From: Candidatus Halomonas stercoripullorum
Lineage (GTDB): Bacteria > Pseudomonadota > Gammaproteobacteria > Pseudomonadales > Halomonadaceae
Length of the DNA stretch: 12,350 bases
Assembly (NCBI GenBank): GCA_019114645.1
Contig: DXFC01000066.1
Coordinates: forward strand, 1 to 12,350
Direction of reading: 5' to 3'
The notes under the pieces are model-generated. The model was not told the DNA's origin. It searched no databases and saw nothing but the letters and a program-made list of their open reading frames with translations. Of this stretch, positions 1 to 6,172 are shown one piece after another (positions within the stretch are counted from its first letter, which is position 1; each line of letters opens with the position of its first letter). Both the position numbers and the translations under genes were made by a program.

Positions 1-100
1 CTTTGTCGGCACCGAATACAAAATCGTGGTGCCCTTTTTCATCTTGGTGGCGATTCTGGTATGGCGCCCCACCGGTATCTTCAAGGGTAAGGTGATCTGA
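1..100 (+). CDS. livH: Branched-chain amino acid ABC transporter permease LivH, C-terminal end (partial)
   Basis: An open frame enters from the left edge and gives 32 residues ending ...VWRPTGIFKGKVI before a TGA at 98-100. A hydrophobic last helix followed by a W-R-P-x-G-I/L-F-x-G tail is the usual end of LivH-type inner-membrane permeases. The stop overlaps the ATG of the next gene by one base (TGATG), the translationally coupled livH-livM arrangement of branched-chain amino acid importers. LivH and LivM together form the membrane channel that accepts Leu/Ile/Val or related substrates from a periplasmic binding protein. Only the tail is visible, so the identity rests on the motif and on the livM neighbour. 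Confidence 0.8.
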   Translation, partial: FVGTEYKIVVPFFILVAILVWRPTGIFKGKVI

Positions 101-1413
101 TGAGTACGCAACCTACTGAACGCCGGGCTGATAGCGTTGCAGCCCCTGCGCGCTTCCCACTGCGCGAGGTCCTCCTGTTTGGCGCCCTGTTGATAGTCGT
201 ACTGGCTATTTATGCCAGCATGGGCACCGCCTACAGCACGCGTATGCTGGTGGAAGCCTCCTGCTATGCCATTCTTGCGCTGGGTTTGACCATTCAGTGG
301 GGCTACGCCGGACAGTTCAATGCCGGCGTAATGGGCTTTGTCGCCCTGGGCGGATTTTGCGCCATGTTATTTAGCGTCCCACTCAACGATGCTTTCTGGG
401 GTACTGAGCTGCCCGGCGAGTTGGGGCGCGTACTGCTCTATGGCATCGCCGCCGCACTCCTGGTCTATGGTGCCAGCCAACTGGGCCGGCTGGGCGTACC
501 CAAAAAGCTGCGCATCGTCATCACGGTGCTACTCGCCGTCGTGCTCTATTTGGTCGTCATCAGCATGCTGCGGGACGTAACCAGTGAAATTCAGTCCCGT
601 GCAGGATTCGTTGGCGGTTTCGGGCTTCCCGCCTGGACTGGCTGGATCGTCGGTGGTGCCCTGGCGGGCGGCATCGGTTACTTCATTGGCCGAATGTGCC
701 TGGGTCTGCGTAGCGACTATCTGGCCATCGCCACACTCGGCATCGCCGAAATCATCAAGGCGTTTCTCAAGAACTCTGACTGGCTGACCCGCGGCACTGC
801 CACCGTCTCGCCCTTGCCGTGGCCAACACCTGGTCCCAGCGAACTGGGCTTCACCTTGGCGCGTGCGCTTTACCTGTCCATCACGGCCGCCATGATTGCG
901 GTGATTTTCTTTTTGCTGCATCGCGCCTACCACGCCCCTTGGGGACGCATGATTCGTGCCATGCGCGACAATGAGATCTCTGCTGCGGCCATGGGCAAGG
1001 ACATCAACAAGCGTCGGCTCGAGATCTTTGTGCTGGGCTGCATCCTGATGGGTATTGGCGGCGCGGCACTGACCAGTTTTAACAGTCTTTTCGACCCCCA
1101 GGGCTATCTGCCGCTCAACCACACCTTCCTGGTGCTGGTAATGGTGATTCTGGGCGGGCCAGGCAACAACCTGGGCACCATTTTCGGCGCTGTGGCGGTC
1201 TATATCATCTGGCTCATGTCCGAGCCGCTGGCACTATTTCTCATGCATAACGGAGCAGCGCTAGGGCAGGCGTGGTTTGACTGGCAGCCACCGGGCAATC
1301 TCGACAGCCGTGCGCTACAGGCGCGCGTCTTCGTGATCGGCCTGCTCATCAGCCTGGTGCTGCGCTTCGCCCCCAAGGGGCTGCTGCCCGAGCAAGTCCG
1401 ACACCACGGTTAG
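100..1413 (+). CDS. livM: Branched-chain amino acid ABC transporter permease LivM
   Basis: This 437-residue integral inner-membrane protein is the second channel subunit of a Liv-type ABC importer. It moves branched-chain or related amino acids from periplasm to cytoplasm when paired with LivH, two ATPases (LivG/LivF, not in the window) and a binding protein. Visible features are a short soluble N-terminus, many hydrophobic helices, and the family's coupling region at about residues 288-320 (starting MRDNEISAAAMG), which contacts the ATPase. Its length is close to that of E. coli LivM (about 425). Part of the middle (about residues 100-200) is an extra hydrophobic stretch typical of the longer LivM forms. 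The ATG overlaps the livH stop by one base, so it belongs to an operon starting left of the window. No ATPase gene follows, so livG/livF should lie upstream or elsewhere. The exact substrate cannot be read from the sequence. Confidence 0.95.
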   Translation: MSTQPTERRADSVAAPARFPLREVLLFGALLIVVLAIYASMGTAYSTRMLVEASCYAILALGLTIQWGYAGQFNAGVMGFVALGGFCAMLFSVPLNDAFWGTELPGELGRVLLYGIAAALLVYGASQLGRLGVPKKLRIVITVLLAVVLYLVVISMLRDVTSEIQSRAGFVGGFGLPAWTGWIVGGALAGGIGYFIGRMCLGLRSDYLAIATLGIAEIIKAFLKNSDWLTRGTATVSPLPWPTPGPSELGFTLARALYLSITAAMIAVIFFLLHRAYHAPWGRMIRAMRDNEISAAAMGKDINKRRLEIFVLGCILMGIGGAALTSFNSLFDPQGYLPLNHTFLVLVMVILGGPGNNLGTIFGAVAVYIIWLMSEPLALFLMHNGAALGQAWFDWQPPGNLDSRALQARVFVIGLLISLVLRFAPKGLLPEQVRHHG

Positions 1414-1431
1414 CAATGCGATAGGCGGGAT

Positions 1432-1467
1432 AAAAAACGGTCCCGACAGCTCACACTGCCGGGACCG
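1432..1467 (-). terminator. Rho-independent terminator of the Liv binding-protein gene
   Basis: An 8-bp perfect inverted repeat (CGGTCCCG at 1438-1445, CGGGACCG at 1460-1467) extends on the - strand to 12 bp with one G-U pair and a 6-base loop. The A6 run at 1432-1437 reads as a U6 tract directly after the stem on the - strand, so the element terminates the leftward binding-protein gene. There is no T tract on the + side. It could at most act weakly on livM transcripts, although it lies between the two convergent genes. Confidence 0.9.
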
Positions 1468-1488
1468 TACGTTACCGAAAGGCGGGTC

Positions 1489-2697
1489 TCAGTCGCCCAG
1501 GAAGCCCTGGCTGACAAAGCGGCCACCCTCAACAGCCATCTCCTCGACGATACCCGGTACATCACCGTTTTCATCGAATTCGTGGCTGCCGGAGGCGCCT
1601 TCGTAGTTGATCTCCTCACCGGCAGCGATCAGCTCAACCGCCTTCTCCCACTCACCGGGCAGAATCACCTCACCGGGTGCACTCGACACACTGCGTAATG
1701 CCTCAGAAAGCCCCTCACGTTCAGCGCTGCCGTTCTGCTCAATGGCGAGTGCCAACAGGAAGGCCGCGTCGTAGCCCTGACCGGCGAACACCGCCTCGTG
1801 GGAAATACCTCCCGCTTCGGCCAGTTCAACAAAAATTTCGGTACCGGGAGTGTCCGGGTTACCCGGGCGCGTAGCGATGAAGTTGCCTTCCAGCACATCG
1901 GCTCCCACCCCGTCGAGAAGGCCTGAAATCACCATGCCGTCGGCGCCGATGAAGCGCGTGAACATGCCTCCCTCATAGGCCTGGCGCACTACCGTCTGGC
2001 CGGAAGTATCACCGTAAGCCAGCACGACCAGATCGGGGATACCGGTCGCTGCCAAAGTGCCCAGCTCGGAGCGATAATCGGCACGGTTATCCTCATGCGG
2101 CAGGTTCTCGGCCAGGGTACCCCCCTCGGCCTCATAGGTGGCCGCGAAAGCATCCGCCAGGCCACGGCCGTAGTCGTTGTTCACATAGGTGACGACCACT
2201 TCATTGATCCCTTTCTCCAGCAGCATGCGCGCCAGCGCCTCGCCCTGGAAGGCATCGGAAGGCACGGTCCGGAACACCAGGTCGTTGTCGTCGAGTTCAG
2301 TGACCGCCGGCGCGGTGGAAGCGGGAGACACCATCACCACGCCGCCGGGAACGGCCGCATTATTAGCTGCAGCGATAGTTGCCCCGGTACACAATGCCCC
2401 CACGATGGCCGTGACTTGCTCACTGTTGACCAGCCGGTCGGCGGCGTTGGAAGCTGCGGAGGCATCGCCGCAGGTGGTATCACCGCTGGGCATTACCAGC
2501 GTCTTCCCACCCAGAATACCGCCCTGCTCGTTGATATGTTGTACGGCCAGCTGAGCGGCTTCATAAACAGGTGGCGTCAACGTCTCGATAGGGCCGGTGA
2601 ACCCGCCCAGAAAACCGACTTTGACCTCTGCCTGCGCCATACCAGCCAATGTCAGGCTGGTGGCTGCGATAGATACTGCCAGGACACTCTTTTTCAT
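1489..2697 (-). CDS. Branched-chain amino acid ABC transporter substrate-binding protein (LivK/LivJ type)
   Basis: This is a 402-residue periplasmic binding protein of the Peripla_BP_6 (Leu/Ile/Val-binding) type. The preferred start is the ATG at 2695-2697, which begins a signal peptide (M-K-K, hydrophobic core, cleavage after A-Q-A at residue 23) followed by EVKVGFLGGFTGP, the usual first strand of the family. A GAGAA sequence lies 8 bases upstream. An in-frame ATG 33 bases further upstream (2730) has no ribosome site and would bury the signal peptide. The mature protein binds the substrate and delivers it to the LivHM channel. The gene is convergent with livM rather than inside the livHM operon and ends in its own strong terminator, so it is probably expressed separately. 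The ligand could be a branched-chain amino acid or another amide or amino acid; the sequence does not decide. Confidence 0.92.
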   Translation of the reverse strand: MKKSVLAVSIAATSLTLAGMAQAEVKVGFLGGFTGPIETLTPPVYEAAQLAVQHINEQGGILGGKTLVMPSGDTTCGDASAASNAADRLVNSEQVTAIVGALCTGATIAAANNAAVPGGVVMVSPASTAPAVTELDDNDLVFRTVPSDAFQGEALARMLLEKGINEVVVTYVNNDYGRGLADAFAATYEAEGGTLAENLPHEDNRADYRSELGTLAATGIPDLVVLAYGDTSGQTVVRQAYEGGMFTRFIGADGMVISGLLDGVGADVLEGNFIATRPGNPDTPGTEIFVELAEAGGISHEAVFAGQGYDAAFLLALAIEQNGSAEREGLSEALRSVSSAPGEVILPGEWEKAVELIAAGEEINYEGASGSHEFDENGDVPGIVEEMAVEGGRFVSQGFLGD

Positions 2698-2789
2698 GGT
2701 TATTGTTCTCACTATGCCGAGTTGCGTCATTTAGCCAAACACACCAGTCAAATCTGAAAGCTCCAGCAGCAAAACACAAGCCCCCCATA

Positions 2790-2807
2790 CCAACGGTTAA
2801 CCGCTGG
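2790..2807 (-). other. Small hairpin over the stop codon of the DUF4202 gene
   Basis: On the - strand CCAGCGG-TTAA-CCGTTGG forms a 7-bp stem (one G-U pair) whose loop contains the TAA stop of the 2797-3390 gene. No T tract follows, so it is at best a weak or Rho-assisted end, or a 3' stabilising hairpin. It may also allow read-through into the binding-protein gene 99 bases downstream. Confidence 0.3.
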
Positions 2808-3390
2808 ACAACGCCTCCTCCACCACGGCACGCGCCTCTTCGCTCATGGAGAGCTCCAGTGCCAATTCACGGGCTCGCGGAGACATCTTGCCCCAGGTCT
2901 TCTGCACAATACGTACCAGGTGATCATGTTCTACCTGCCTGGAAAAATCGGCAAAGTAGTTCTCCAGAAAAACCAGACAGGCGCAATCTTCCACCGCCTG
3001 CGCTCCCGGGTCACGGCCCAGCCCCTGTTTGCGAATCATGCTGGCTACCGCAGCGGCGTCTGTAGCGGAGTAGCCCGCTGCCTGCATTACCCGGGCTGTC
3101 GTTTCGCCAGCACGCTTGCCCTGATCACGCCGCCAGGTAAGGTAACCCACCCTCCCTTCGGGGTATTCACTCCGCGGTAACTCCCAGCGCTGCAAGTGCT
3201 GCGAACGCACCGCTAGCTGCATCAGTTCACTGGGCTCTTCCACTACGTGCTCCAGCCAGGCACTCATACGCCCCGCATGCCATAGCTCATGCGGCAGGGA
3301 GACGCCCTCATGCTCCACACGACGCGGATCTGCAGCATGCAACGTATCGAGCTCGTCCATCGCACGTTGAAAAGGAGTTTTATCCGGCAC
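2797..3390 (-). CDS. DUF4202 domain-containing protein
   Basis: This soluble protein of about 197 residues belongs to the DUF4202 family, whose biochemical function is not established as far as I know. Family-like blocks are visible in order: DPR (21-23), HAGRMSAWL (38-46), a strongly conserved-looking R-S-Q-H-L-Q-R-W-E-L-P-R block (62-73) followed by YPEGRVGYLTWR (76-87), D-P-x-A-Q-x-x-E-D (127-135) leading into LVFLENYFADF (139-149), and KTWGKMSP (164-171). The His and Asp/Glu pattern resembles a metal-binding all-helical (HD-like) fold; this is my inference. The preferred start is the GTG at 3388-3390, with AAGAGG 8 bases upstream; an in-frame TTG at 3423 is possible but less likely. There is no signal peptide or membrane helix. 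It lies 99 bases upstream of the Liv binding-protein gene on the same strand and diverges from the small secreted-protein gene at 3469. Confidence 0.85.
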   Translation of the reverse strand: MPDKTPFQRAMDELDTLHAADPRRVEHEGVSLPHELWHAGRMSAWLEHVVEEPSELMQLAVRSQHLQRWELPRSEYPEGRVGYLTWRRDQGKRAGETTARVMQAAGYSATDAAAVASMIRKQGLGRDPGAQAVEDCACLVFLENYFADFSRQVEHDHLVRIVQKTWGKMSPRARELALELSMSEEARAVVEEALSSG

Positions 3391-3468
3391 GCTAACGCCC
3401 TCTTGTAACTCAATGAATCCCAACTAACTTAAGAAGTACTTAACTGACTTTACCCAGAGGTGACCGAC
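3391..3468. promoter_or_regulatory. Divergent intergenic region with a TTAAG/CTTAA inverted repeat
   Basis: These 78 bases separate the DUF4202 gene (-) from the small secreted-protein gene (+) and must carry both promoters unless an internal one is used. The AT-rich centre has TTAAG (3429-3433) and CTTAA (3439-3443) around five bases, a candidate operator or promoter element. I cannot assign confident -35/-10 hexamers to either direction. The + gene has a good AGAGGTG ribosome site at 3456-3462. Confidence 0.3.
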
Positions 3469-3879
3469 ATGCGCCATCTTCTTGCCCTGCTAATGGCTAT
3501 CCTGCTCTCCTTTAGCATTGCGCACGCAACCGATGCGGAGCTTGGGATCGACGAAACCGAGCTGGACCCCGAACTCATTGAACAGTTGGAAGCAACCGAA
3601 GGCCAGCCCATCGAAACTCTTAAGCAGGCGGTGGATGCCCTTGCCCTCAATAACGACCTGCTTGAAGTCCTGCTCGACAAACCCGAGTTGACCGACAGTG
3701 ACCTGGCCATCATCCAGCGCCTTACCGAAACCATCGAGAGTGCCCTGCACAAGGTCGACGAAGAGATCGACATCATGATCGAGCAAGTGCTCGAAGTGCG
3801 TGCCGGAGCCGACGGCCAGGAACAAGAGCGCATCCGCGACAGCGGCCAGGACTATCTGCAACGGATCAAGACGCTATAA
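3469..3879 (+). CDS. Small secreted acidic helical protein, DUF6746-like
   Basis: This 136-residue protein has a clear signal peptide (MRHLLALLMAILLSFSIAHA, cleavage after residue 20), so it is probably periplasmic. The mature part is short, very acidic and mostly helical: an acidic linker (about 21-46), then a pattern T-L-x-x-A-V-x-x-L-x-x-N-x-x-L-x-x-L-L (50-69), L-T-x-x-D-L-A-I-I-Q-x-L-T-x-T-I-E-x-A-L (74-93) and a C-terminal D-Y-L-Q-R (128-132). I match this pattern from memory to the DUF6746 family of small gammaproteobacterial proteins; its function is unknown to me. The ATG at 3469 is preferred over the in-frame GTG at 3460 because AGAGGTG sits 6 bases upstream of it and the signal peptide begins there. 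It is monocistronic and convergent with the MFS gene. Confidence 0.75.
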   Translation: MRHLLALLMAILLSFSIAHATDAELGIDETELDPELIEQLEATEGQPIETLKQAVDALALNNDLLEVLLDKPELTDSDLAIIQRLTETIESALHKVDEEIDIMIEQVLEVRAGADGQEQERIRDSGQDYLQRIKTL

Positions 3880-3902
3880 AAGGCCTGGCGCAAGAGTGCC
3901 AG
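3878..3902 (-). terminator. Possible terminator between convergent genes
   Basis: CTGGCGC (3885-3891), AAGA loop, GTGCCAG (3896-3902) forms a 7-bp stem with one G-U pair on the + strand. On the - strand the stem has one A-C mismatch but is followed by GCC and a four-base T run (3881-3878). It may end the MFS transcript and partly the opposite one. The T run lies inside the stop region of the + gene. It is weak compared with the other terminators in the window. Confidence 0.4.
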
Positions 3903-3912
3903 CTCGTCAGCA

Positions 3913-5154
3913 TTACCACATGGCCTGCGCATCCAGCCGCTGTGCCGTGTGGTCTACCTGACGCAGCCAGATCAACAATAACGCGCCCAACGCCACGAAG
4001 CCGCCGGCTAACCACAACCCGATACCGTAGTGGCCTGTGGTCTCGGCAAGCACTCCGGTCAAGGCGGGTGCGATAATTTGCGCTACGCCGTATGCCAGGG
4101 TCAGCCGCCCCATCATGCGTGCGGGGCTCTGGGGGTAGAGCTTGCCGGCCATGGTCAGCACCAGGCTCACACAACCGAGGAAAGTACTGCCGTAGAGCAC
4201 GGCACTGAACAATATACCGGCCAGGCTACTGGTCAACGCCGGCAACACGATGCCCACCACCTGCAGGAGCATGGCGGCAATCAATGCCCCCAGATAGCCT
4301 ATGCGTCGGGCAATCAAATCCCACAACATGACTGCCGGAGCCGCCGCCAGACCCACCAAGGCAAACGTCCAGTTACCGGCACCGGCCAGCAGTGGTTCAC
4401 GCTCAACAATGGCGACAATGAAGGTCGCACTGATGACATAGCCGTAGCCGGCGCAGAAATAGGCCGCCAGCATCAGACGCATGAACGTACGCGGCGGCGG
4501 AGGAGTTTGCTGCCCGTTGGCACTCGCGCTTCCCCCCACCGGTTTCTCGGGACGCGGTAGCCAGCGCCAGGCAGGCACCAACAAGGCCAGACCGAATATC
4601 GCGAAGCCCCACCACTGCGCCTGCCACTCCAGGGCGAATTGCAGCATCAGCTCCACCGCCAGCGCAGCGACCAGCATGCCCAGTCCCACCCCGGCAAAAT
4701 GGATGCCCAACTCGCCACGCTGACGATGACTAATCAACCAGTGCAGAATCAGCCCCGACGCCAGTAGCATCGCACCACTACTGGAAAATCCCGAGACCAG
4801 CCGCATTACTGCCCAGAGCCAGAAACTCTCGGCCAGTGCCATTCCCGCAGTGGAAAACACCGCCAGCAGTAGCGTGATGCGATAAAGCGTATCCTTGAGC
4901 CGAATGTTATTAATGGAAGCCGCCACCAAGGCTCCCAACATATAACCGGCGTAATTGAGTGCCGCCAGCCAACCACCCTGGGCATCACTTAGCCAAGTCT
5001 GCTGCTGCATGACCGGCAGCAAGGGAGTATAGGAAAATCTCGCCACACCAATACAGAGAAGCTGGCTGAACAAGCCAGCCAAAAGTACCCGATAACGCGG
5101 GGAAAGAGGGATCGACTTCGCCATGCCAGGCACATCCACTGCGAATTGATCCAT
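3913..5154 (-). CDS. YbfB/YjiJ family MFS transporter
   Basis: This 413-residue polytopic inner-membrane protein has about 12 hydrophobic helices. The N-terminal stretch G-V-A-R-F-S-Y-T-P-L-L-P-V-M (36-49) followed by G-G-W-L-A-A-L-N-Y-A-G-Y-M-L-G-A (60-75) is the hallmark of the YbfB/YjiJ (MFS_4) branch of the major facilitator superfamily. A proline- and glycine-rich cytoplasmic loop at about 200-222 separates the two six-helix halves. Members are presumed proton-coupled exporters or importers of small molecules; the substrate is unknown. The ATG at 5154 is preferred: AAAGG lies 7 bases upstream and the length suits the family. An internal ATG at 5124 lacks a clear ribosome site. It follows hcp on the same strand but is separated by a strong hairpin, so it is probably transcribed on its own. 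Confidence 0.88.
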   Translation of the reverse strand: MDQFAVDVPGMAKSIPLSPRYRVLLAGLFSQLLCIGVARFSYTPLLPVMQQQTWLSDAQGGWLAALNYAGYMLGALVAASINNIRLKDTLYRITLLLAVFSTAGMALAESFWLWAVMRLVSGFSSSGAMLLASGLILHWLISHRQRGELGIHFAGVGLGMLVAALAVELMLQFALEWQAQWWGFAIFGLALLVPAWRWLPRPEKPVGGSASANGQQTPPPPRTFMRLMLAAYFCAGYGYVISATFIVAIVEREPLLAGAGNWTFALVGLAAAPAVMLWDLIARRIGYLGALIAAMLLQVVGIVLPALTSSLAGILFSAVLYGSTFLGCVSLVLTMAGKLYPQSPARMMGRLTLAYGVAQIIAPALTGVLAETTGHYGIGLWLAGGFVALGALLLIWLRQVDHTAQRLDAQAMW

Positions 5155-5242
5155 ACTATAACCTTTAGCAACCTAACCGCCGACCCCTACTAAATGTGGT
5201 TTTTTCACATAGCTCATTGAAATGATCTTGCGCTGATTAATA

Positions 5243-5264
5243 CCCCCGCCCCAGCGGGCGGGGG
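5243..5264 (-). terminator. Strong GC hairpin after hcp
   Basis: CCCCCGCCC (5243-5251) and GGGCGGGGG (5256-5264) pair perfectly over 9 bp around a 4-base loop, 17 bases past the hcp stop on the - strand. The following bases (TATTAATC on the - strand) are AT-rich but not a pure T run, so this is a strong hairpin with an imperfect tail. It isolates hcp from the MFS gene that follows. Confidence 0.75.
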
Positions 5265-5281
5265 TGTCAAGAACTCGCTTT

Positions 5282-5800
5282 TCAGGCTTCGACCGGCGTG
5301 CGCCAATCATCAGAACCTGAGGTACCGGCAACATTGTGTTCCCAGTCAATCTTGCGATAAGCAAGGGAGACATCCATCAGTTGGGTGAACTCGGCTTTGG
5401 TTGAGTCTTGCGCGTGGGGCATTCGCAGGTTGATGTCAACGATGGTGGCGTCGGTTAGTGCCGTGGTGAAAAAATGTTCCTGCTTGCCCTCCACCGAGGT
5501 GCGGTACCACTTCAGCTCTACGCTGGGCAGCATTTCTCCGGAAGCCAACGCGTTATACATCAACGGCACAGCCTTGTTCAGAGCCACGGTGAAGATGAAG
5601 GGTTTGTGGGCACGCTGGCCGGAAGGCTGGCCAGACTGAGGATCAGTGGGTACCGTCACCACGTGTTTGAACTCCTGAACCAGCATTTCATCTTCGTGGC
5701 CTTCCACATAGATGTTACCGACGGAGTCGGGGGTGAAGGCACCGGCAGTGATGTGACCCTGGGTCTGACCGTGGATGCTGATATAGCAGGGCGTTGGCAT
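5282..5800 (-). CDS. hcp: Hcp family type VI secretion system tube/effector protein
   Basis: This 172-residue protein matches the V. cholerae/P. aeruginosa-type Hcp over its full length. It begins MPTPCYISIHGQTQGHITAG, contains the conserved G-H-E-D-E-M-L-V-Q-E-F and V-P-T-D-P-Q-S-G-Q-P-S-G-Q-R blocks and the E-L-K-W-Y-R-T-S strand, and ends near YRKIDWEHNVAGTSGSDDW. Hcp assembles into hexameric rings that stack to form the inner tube of the type VI secretion apparatus and is exported to the medium; it also serves as an effector carrier. The ATG at 5800 has AAGGAG 6 bases upstream and fits the family N-terminus. An upstream in-frame ATG at 5866 would add 22 residues not seen in the family. 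No vgrG, sheath or baseplate gene is near, so this is a solo hcp with its own terminator and a long upstream control region. Confidence 0.97.
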   Translation of the reverse strand: MPTPCYISIHGQTQGHITAGAFTPDSVGNIYVEGHEDEMLVQEFKHVVTVPTDPQSGQPSGQRAHKPFIFTVALNKAVPLMYNALASGEMLPSVELKWYRTSVEGKQEHFFTTALTDATIVDINLRMPHAQDSTKAEFTQLMDVSLAYRKIDWEHNVAGTSGSDDWRTPVEA

Positions 5801-5855
5801 GATCTGCTCCTTGATAGGGATAAAAGTCAAATGTCCGAAGGACGAGTTGGTAATA

Positions 5856-5870
5856 GCAGAAAGCATGCCC
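5856..5870 (-). promoter_or_regulatory. Candidate sigma-54 (-24/-12) promoter for hcp
   Basis: On the - strand the 15-mer GGGCATGCTTTCTGC aligns with the sigma-54 consensus TGGCAC-N5-TTGC. The invariant GG and GC doublets are present at exactly the right spacing; the mismatches are the first base, the C after GGCA, and the first T of TTGC. The predicted start would be near 5844, giving a leader of about 44 bases with the ribosome site well placed. hcp genes in several bacteria are known to be sigma-54 dependent, which supports the call. It remains an unaided motif match. Confidence 0.5.
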
Positions 5871-5879
5871 CTCCCTGAT

Positions 5880-5892
5880 TAACCTTTTAATA
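5880..5892 (-). promoter_or_regulatory. IHF-like site upstream of hcp
   Basis: On the - strand TATTAAAAGGTTA matches the IHF consensus WATCAA-N4-TTR with a single mismatch (T for C). It lies between the candidate sigma-54 promoter and the upstream inverted repeats, where DNA bending would help an enhancer-bound activator reach the polymerase. Such matches arise by chance in AT-rich DNA, so confidence is low. Confidence 0.3.
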
Positions 5893-5902
5893 TCAGCAGA
5901 TT

Positions 5903-5926
5903 GGAAAATATTGCGATATATTTTCC
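5903..5926. repeat. Perfect 9-bp inverted repeat upstream of hcp
   Basis: GGAAAATAT (5903-5911) and ATATTTTCC (5918-5926) are perfect inverted copies around six bases (TGCGAT). The element is AT-rich and sits about 60-80 bases upstream of the predicted hcp start. It has no T tract and lies in non-coding DNA, so a dimeric-protein binding site is more likely than a terminator. Confidence 0.6.
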
Positions 5927-5935
5927 CCAGCAACC

Positions 5936-5973
5936 AGGCAATAACTTGCTTGGATTCAGGCAAGATATTGCCT
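5936..5973. repeat. Long imperfect inverted repeat (38 bp) upstream of hcp
   Basis: AGGCAATA (5936-5943) pairs with TATTGCCT (5966-5973), and CTTGCTT (5945-5951) pairs with AGGCAAG (5958-5964) with one G-T. An A-A mismatch separates the blocks and the loop is GGATTC. That is 15 pairs in 38 bases. A further CCCAG/CTGGG pair flanks it (5926-5930, 5975-5979) across an asymmetric internal loop. It lies about 90-130 bases upstream of the predicted hcp start, the usual range for a sigma-54 activator site, and about 200 bases upstream of the carboxypeptidase ATG. It could instead fold as RNA in a transcript crossing it. Confidence 0.6.
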
Positions 5974-6172
5974 ACTGGGCAAATTTTTGACTTGAGCCAA
6001 TTGCACAAAAACCGATGGAAGAGTGCGGTAAATCTACGAAAAATACGTCTTTTCCGCTGTAAAGCGGTGCGTTTAGTCGCCATACTGGGGCGAGGCTCGC
6101 CGGACACGCCAATGGGCGCCTATCCTAAAGCCGGGCCGCAGGGATAAACAAAGAGAACCAGAGGTGTCCAAC

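Larger units (their letters stand above)
5801..6172. other. 372-bp divergent intergenic region between hcp and the D,D-carboxypeptidase gene
   Basis: This is the longest non-coding stretch in the window and is clearly AT-richer than the surrounding genes from about 5875 to 6055. The hcp half holds the candidate sigma-54 promoter, IHF-like site and two inverted repeats listed separately. The other half contains a short hairpin (CCGCT-GTAA-AGCGG, 6054-6067) and must hold the promoter of the carboxypeptidase gene. Candidate hexamers there, such as CATACT near 6080, are too weak to assign. No convincing small gene was found in it. Confidence 0.6.

Noticed and set aside
529..1122. Long open frame on the - strand inside livM, and similar ones at 2095-2757 and 4030-4560
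   Set aside because: They are antisense frames opened by codon bias of the real genes, with low-complexity His/Gln/Gly-rich or otherwise non-family translations.
2698..2740. Possible promoter TTGGCT-16-CATAGT before the Liv binding-protein gene
   Set aside because: The predicted start would leave almost no leader and would overlap the ribosome site, so the match is probably fortuitous.
3453..3471. Near-identical ribosome-site context (CCAGAGGTG..CC.ACATG) before the 3469 and 6173 genes
   Set aside because: The similarity covers only the ribosome site and start codon and stops there; convergence on a strong Shine-Dalgarno sequence explains it better than a repeat element.
5193..5209. ATGTG / CACAT inverted repeat upstream of the MFS gene
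   Set aside because: Only five base pairs around a seven-base spacer in AT-rich DNA, with no promoter elements placed convincingly around it.
5801..5866. 22-residue N-terminal extension of Hcp from an ATG at 5866 preceded by GGGAGG
   Set aside because: Hcp proteins begin at MPTPCYIS, the ATG at 5800 has a better-spaced ribosome site, and the candidate sigma-54 transcript would start downstream of 5866.
5715..6107. 130-codon open frame on the - strand across the hcp upstream region
   Set aside because: It overlaps hcp in another frame, has no ribosome site or family likeness, and runs through the inverted repeats; it is a chance frame.
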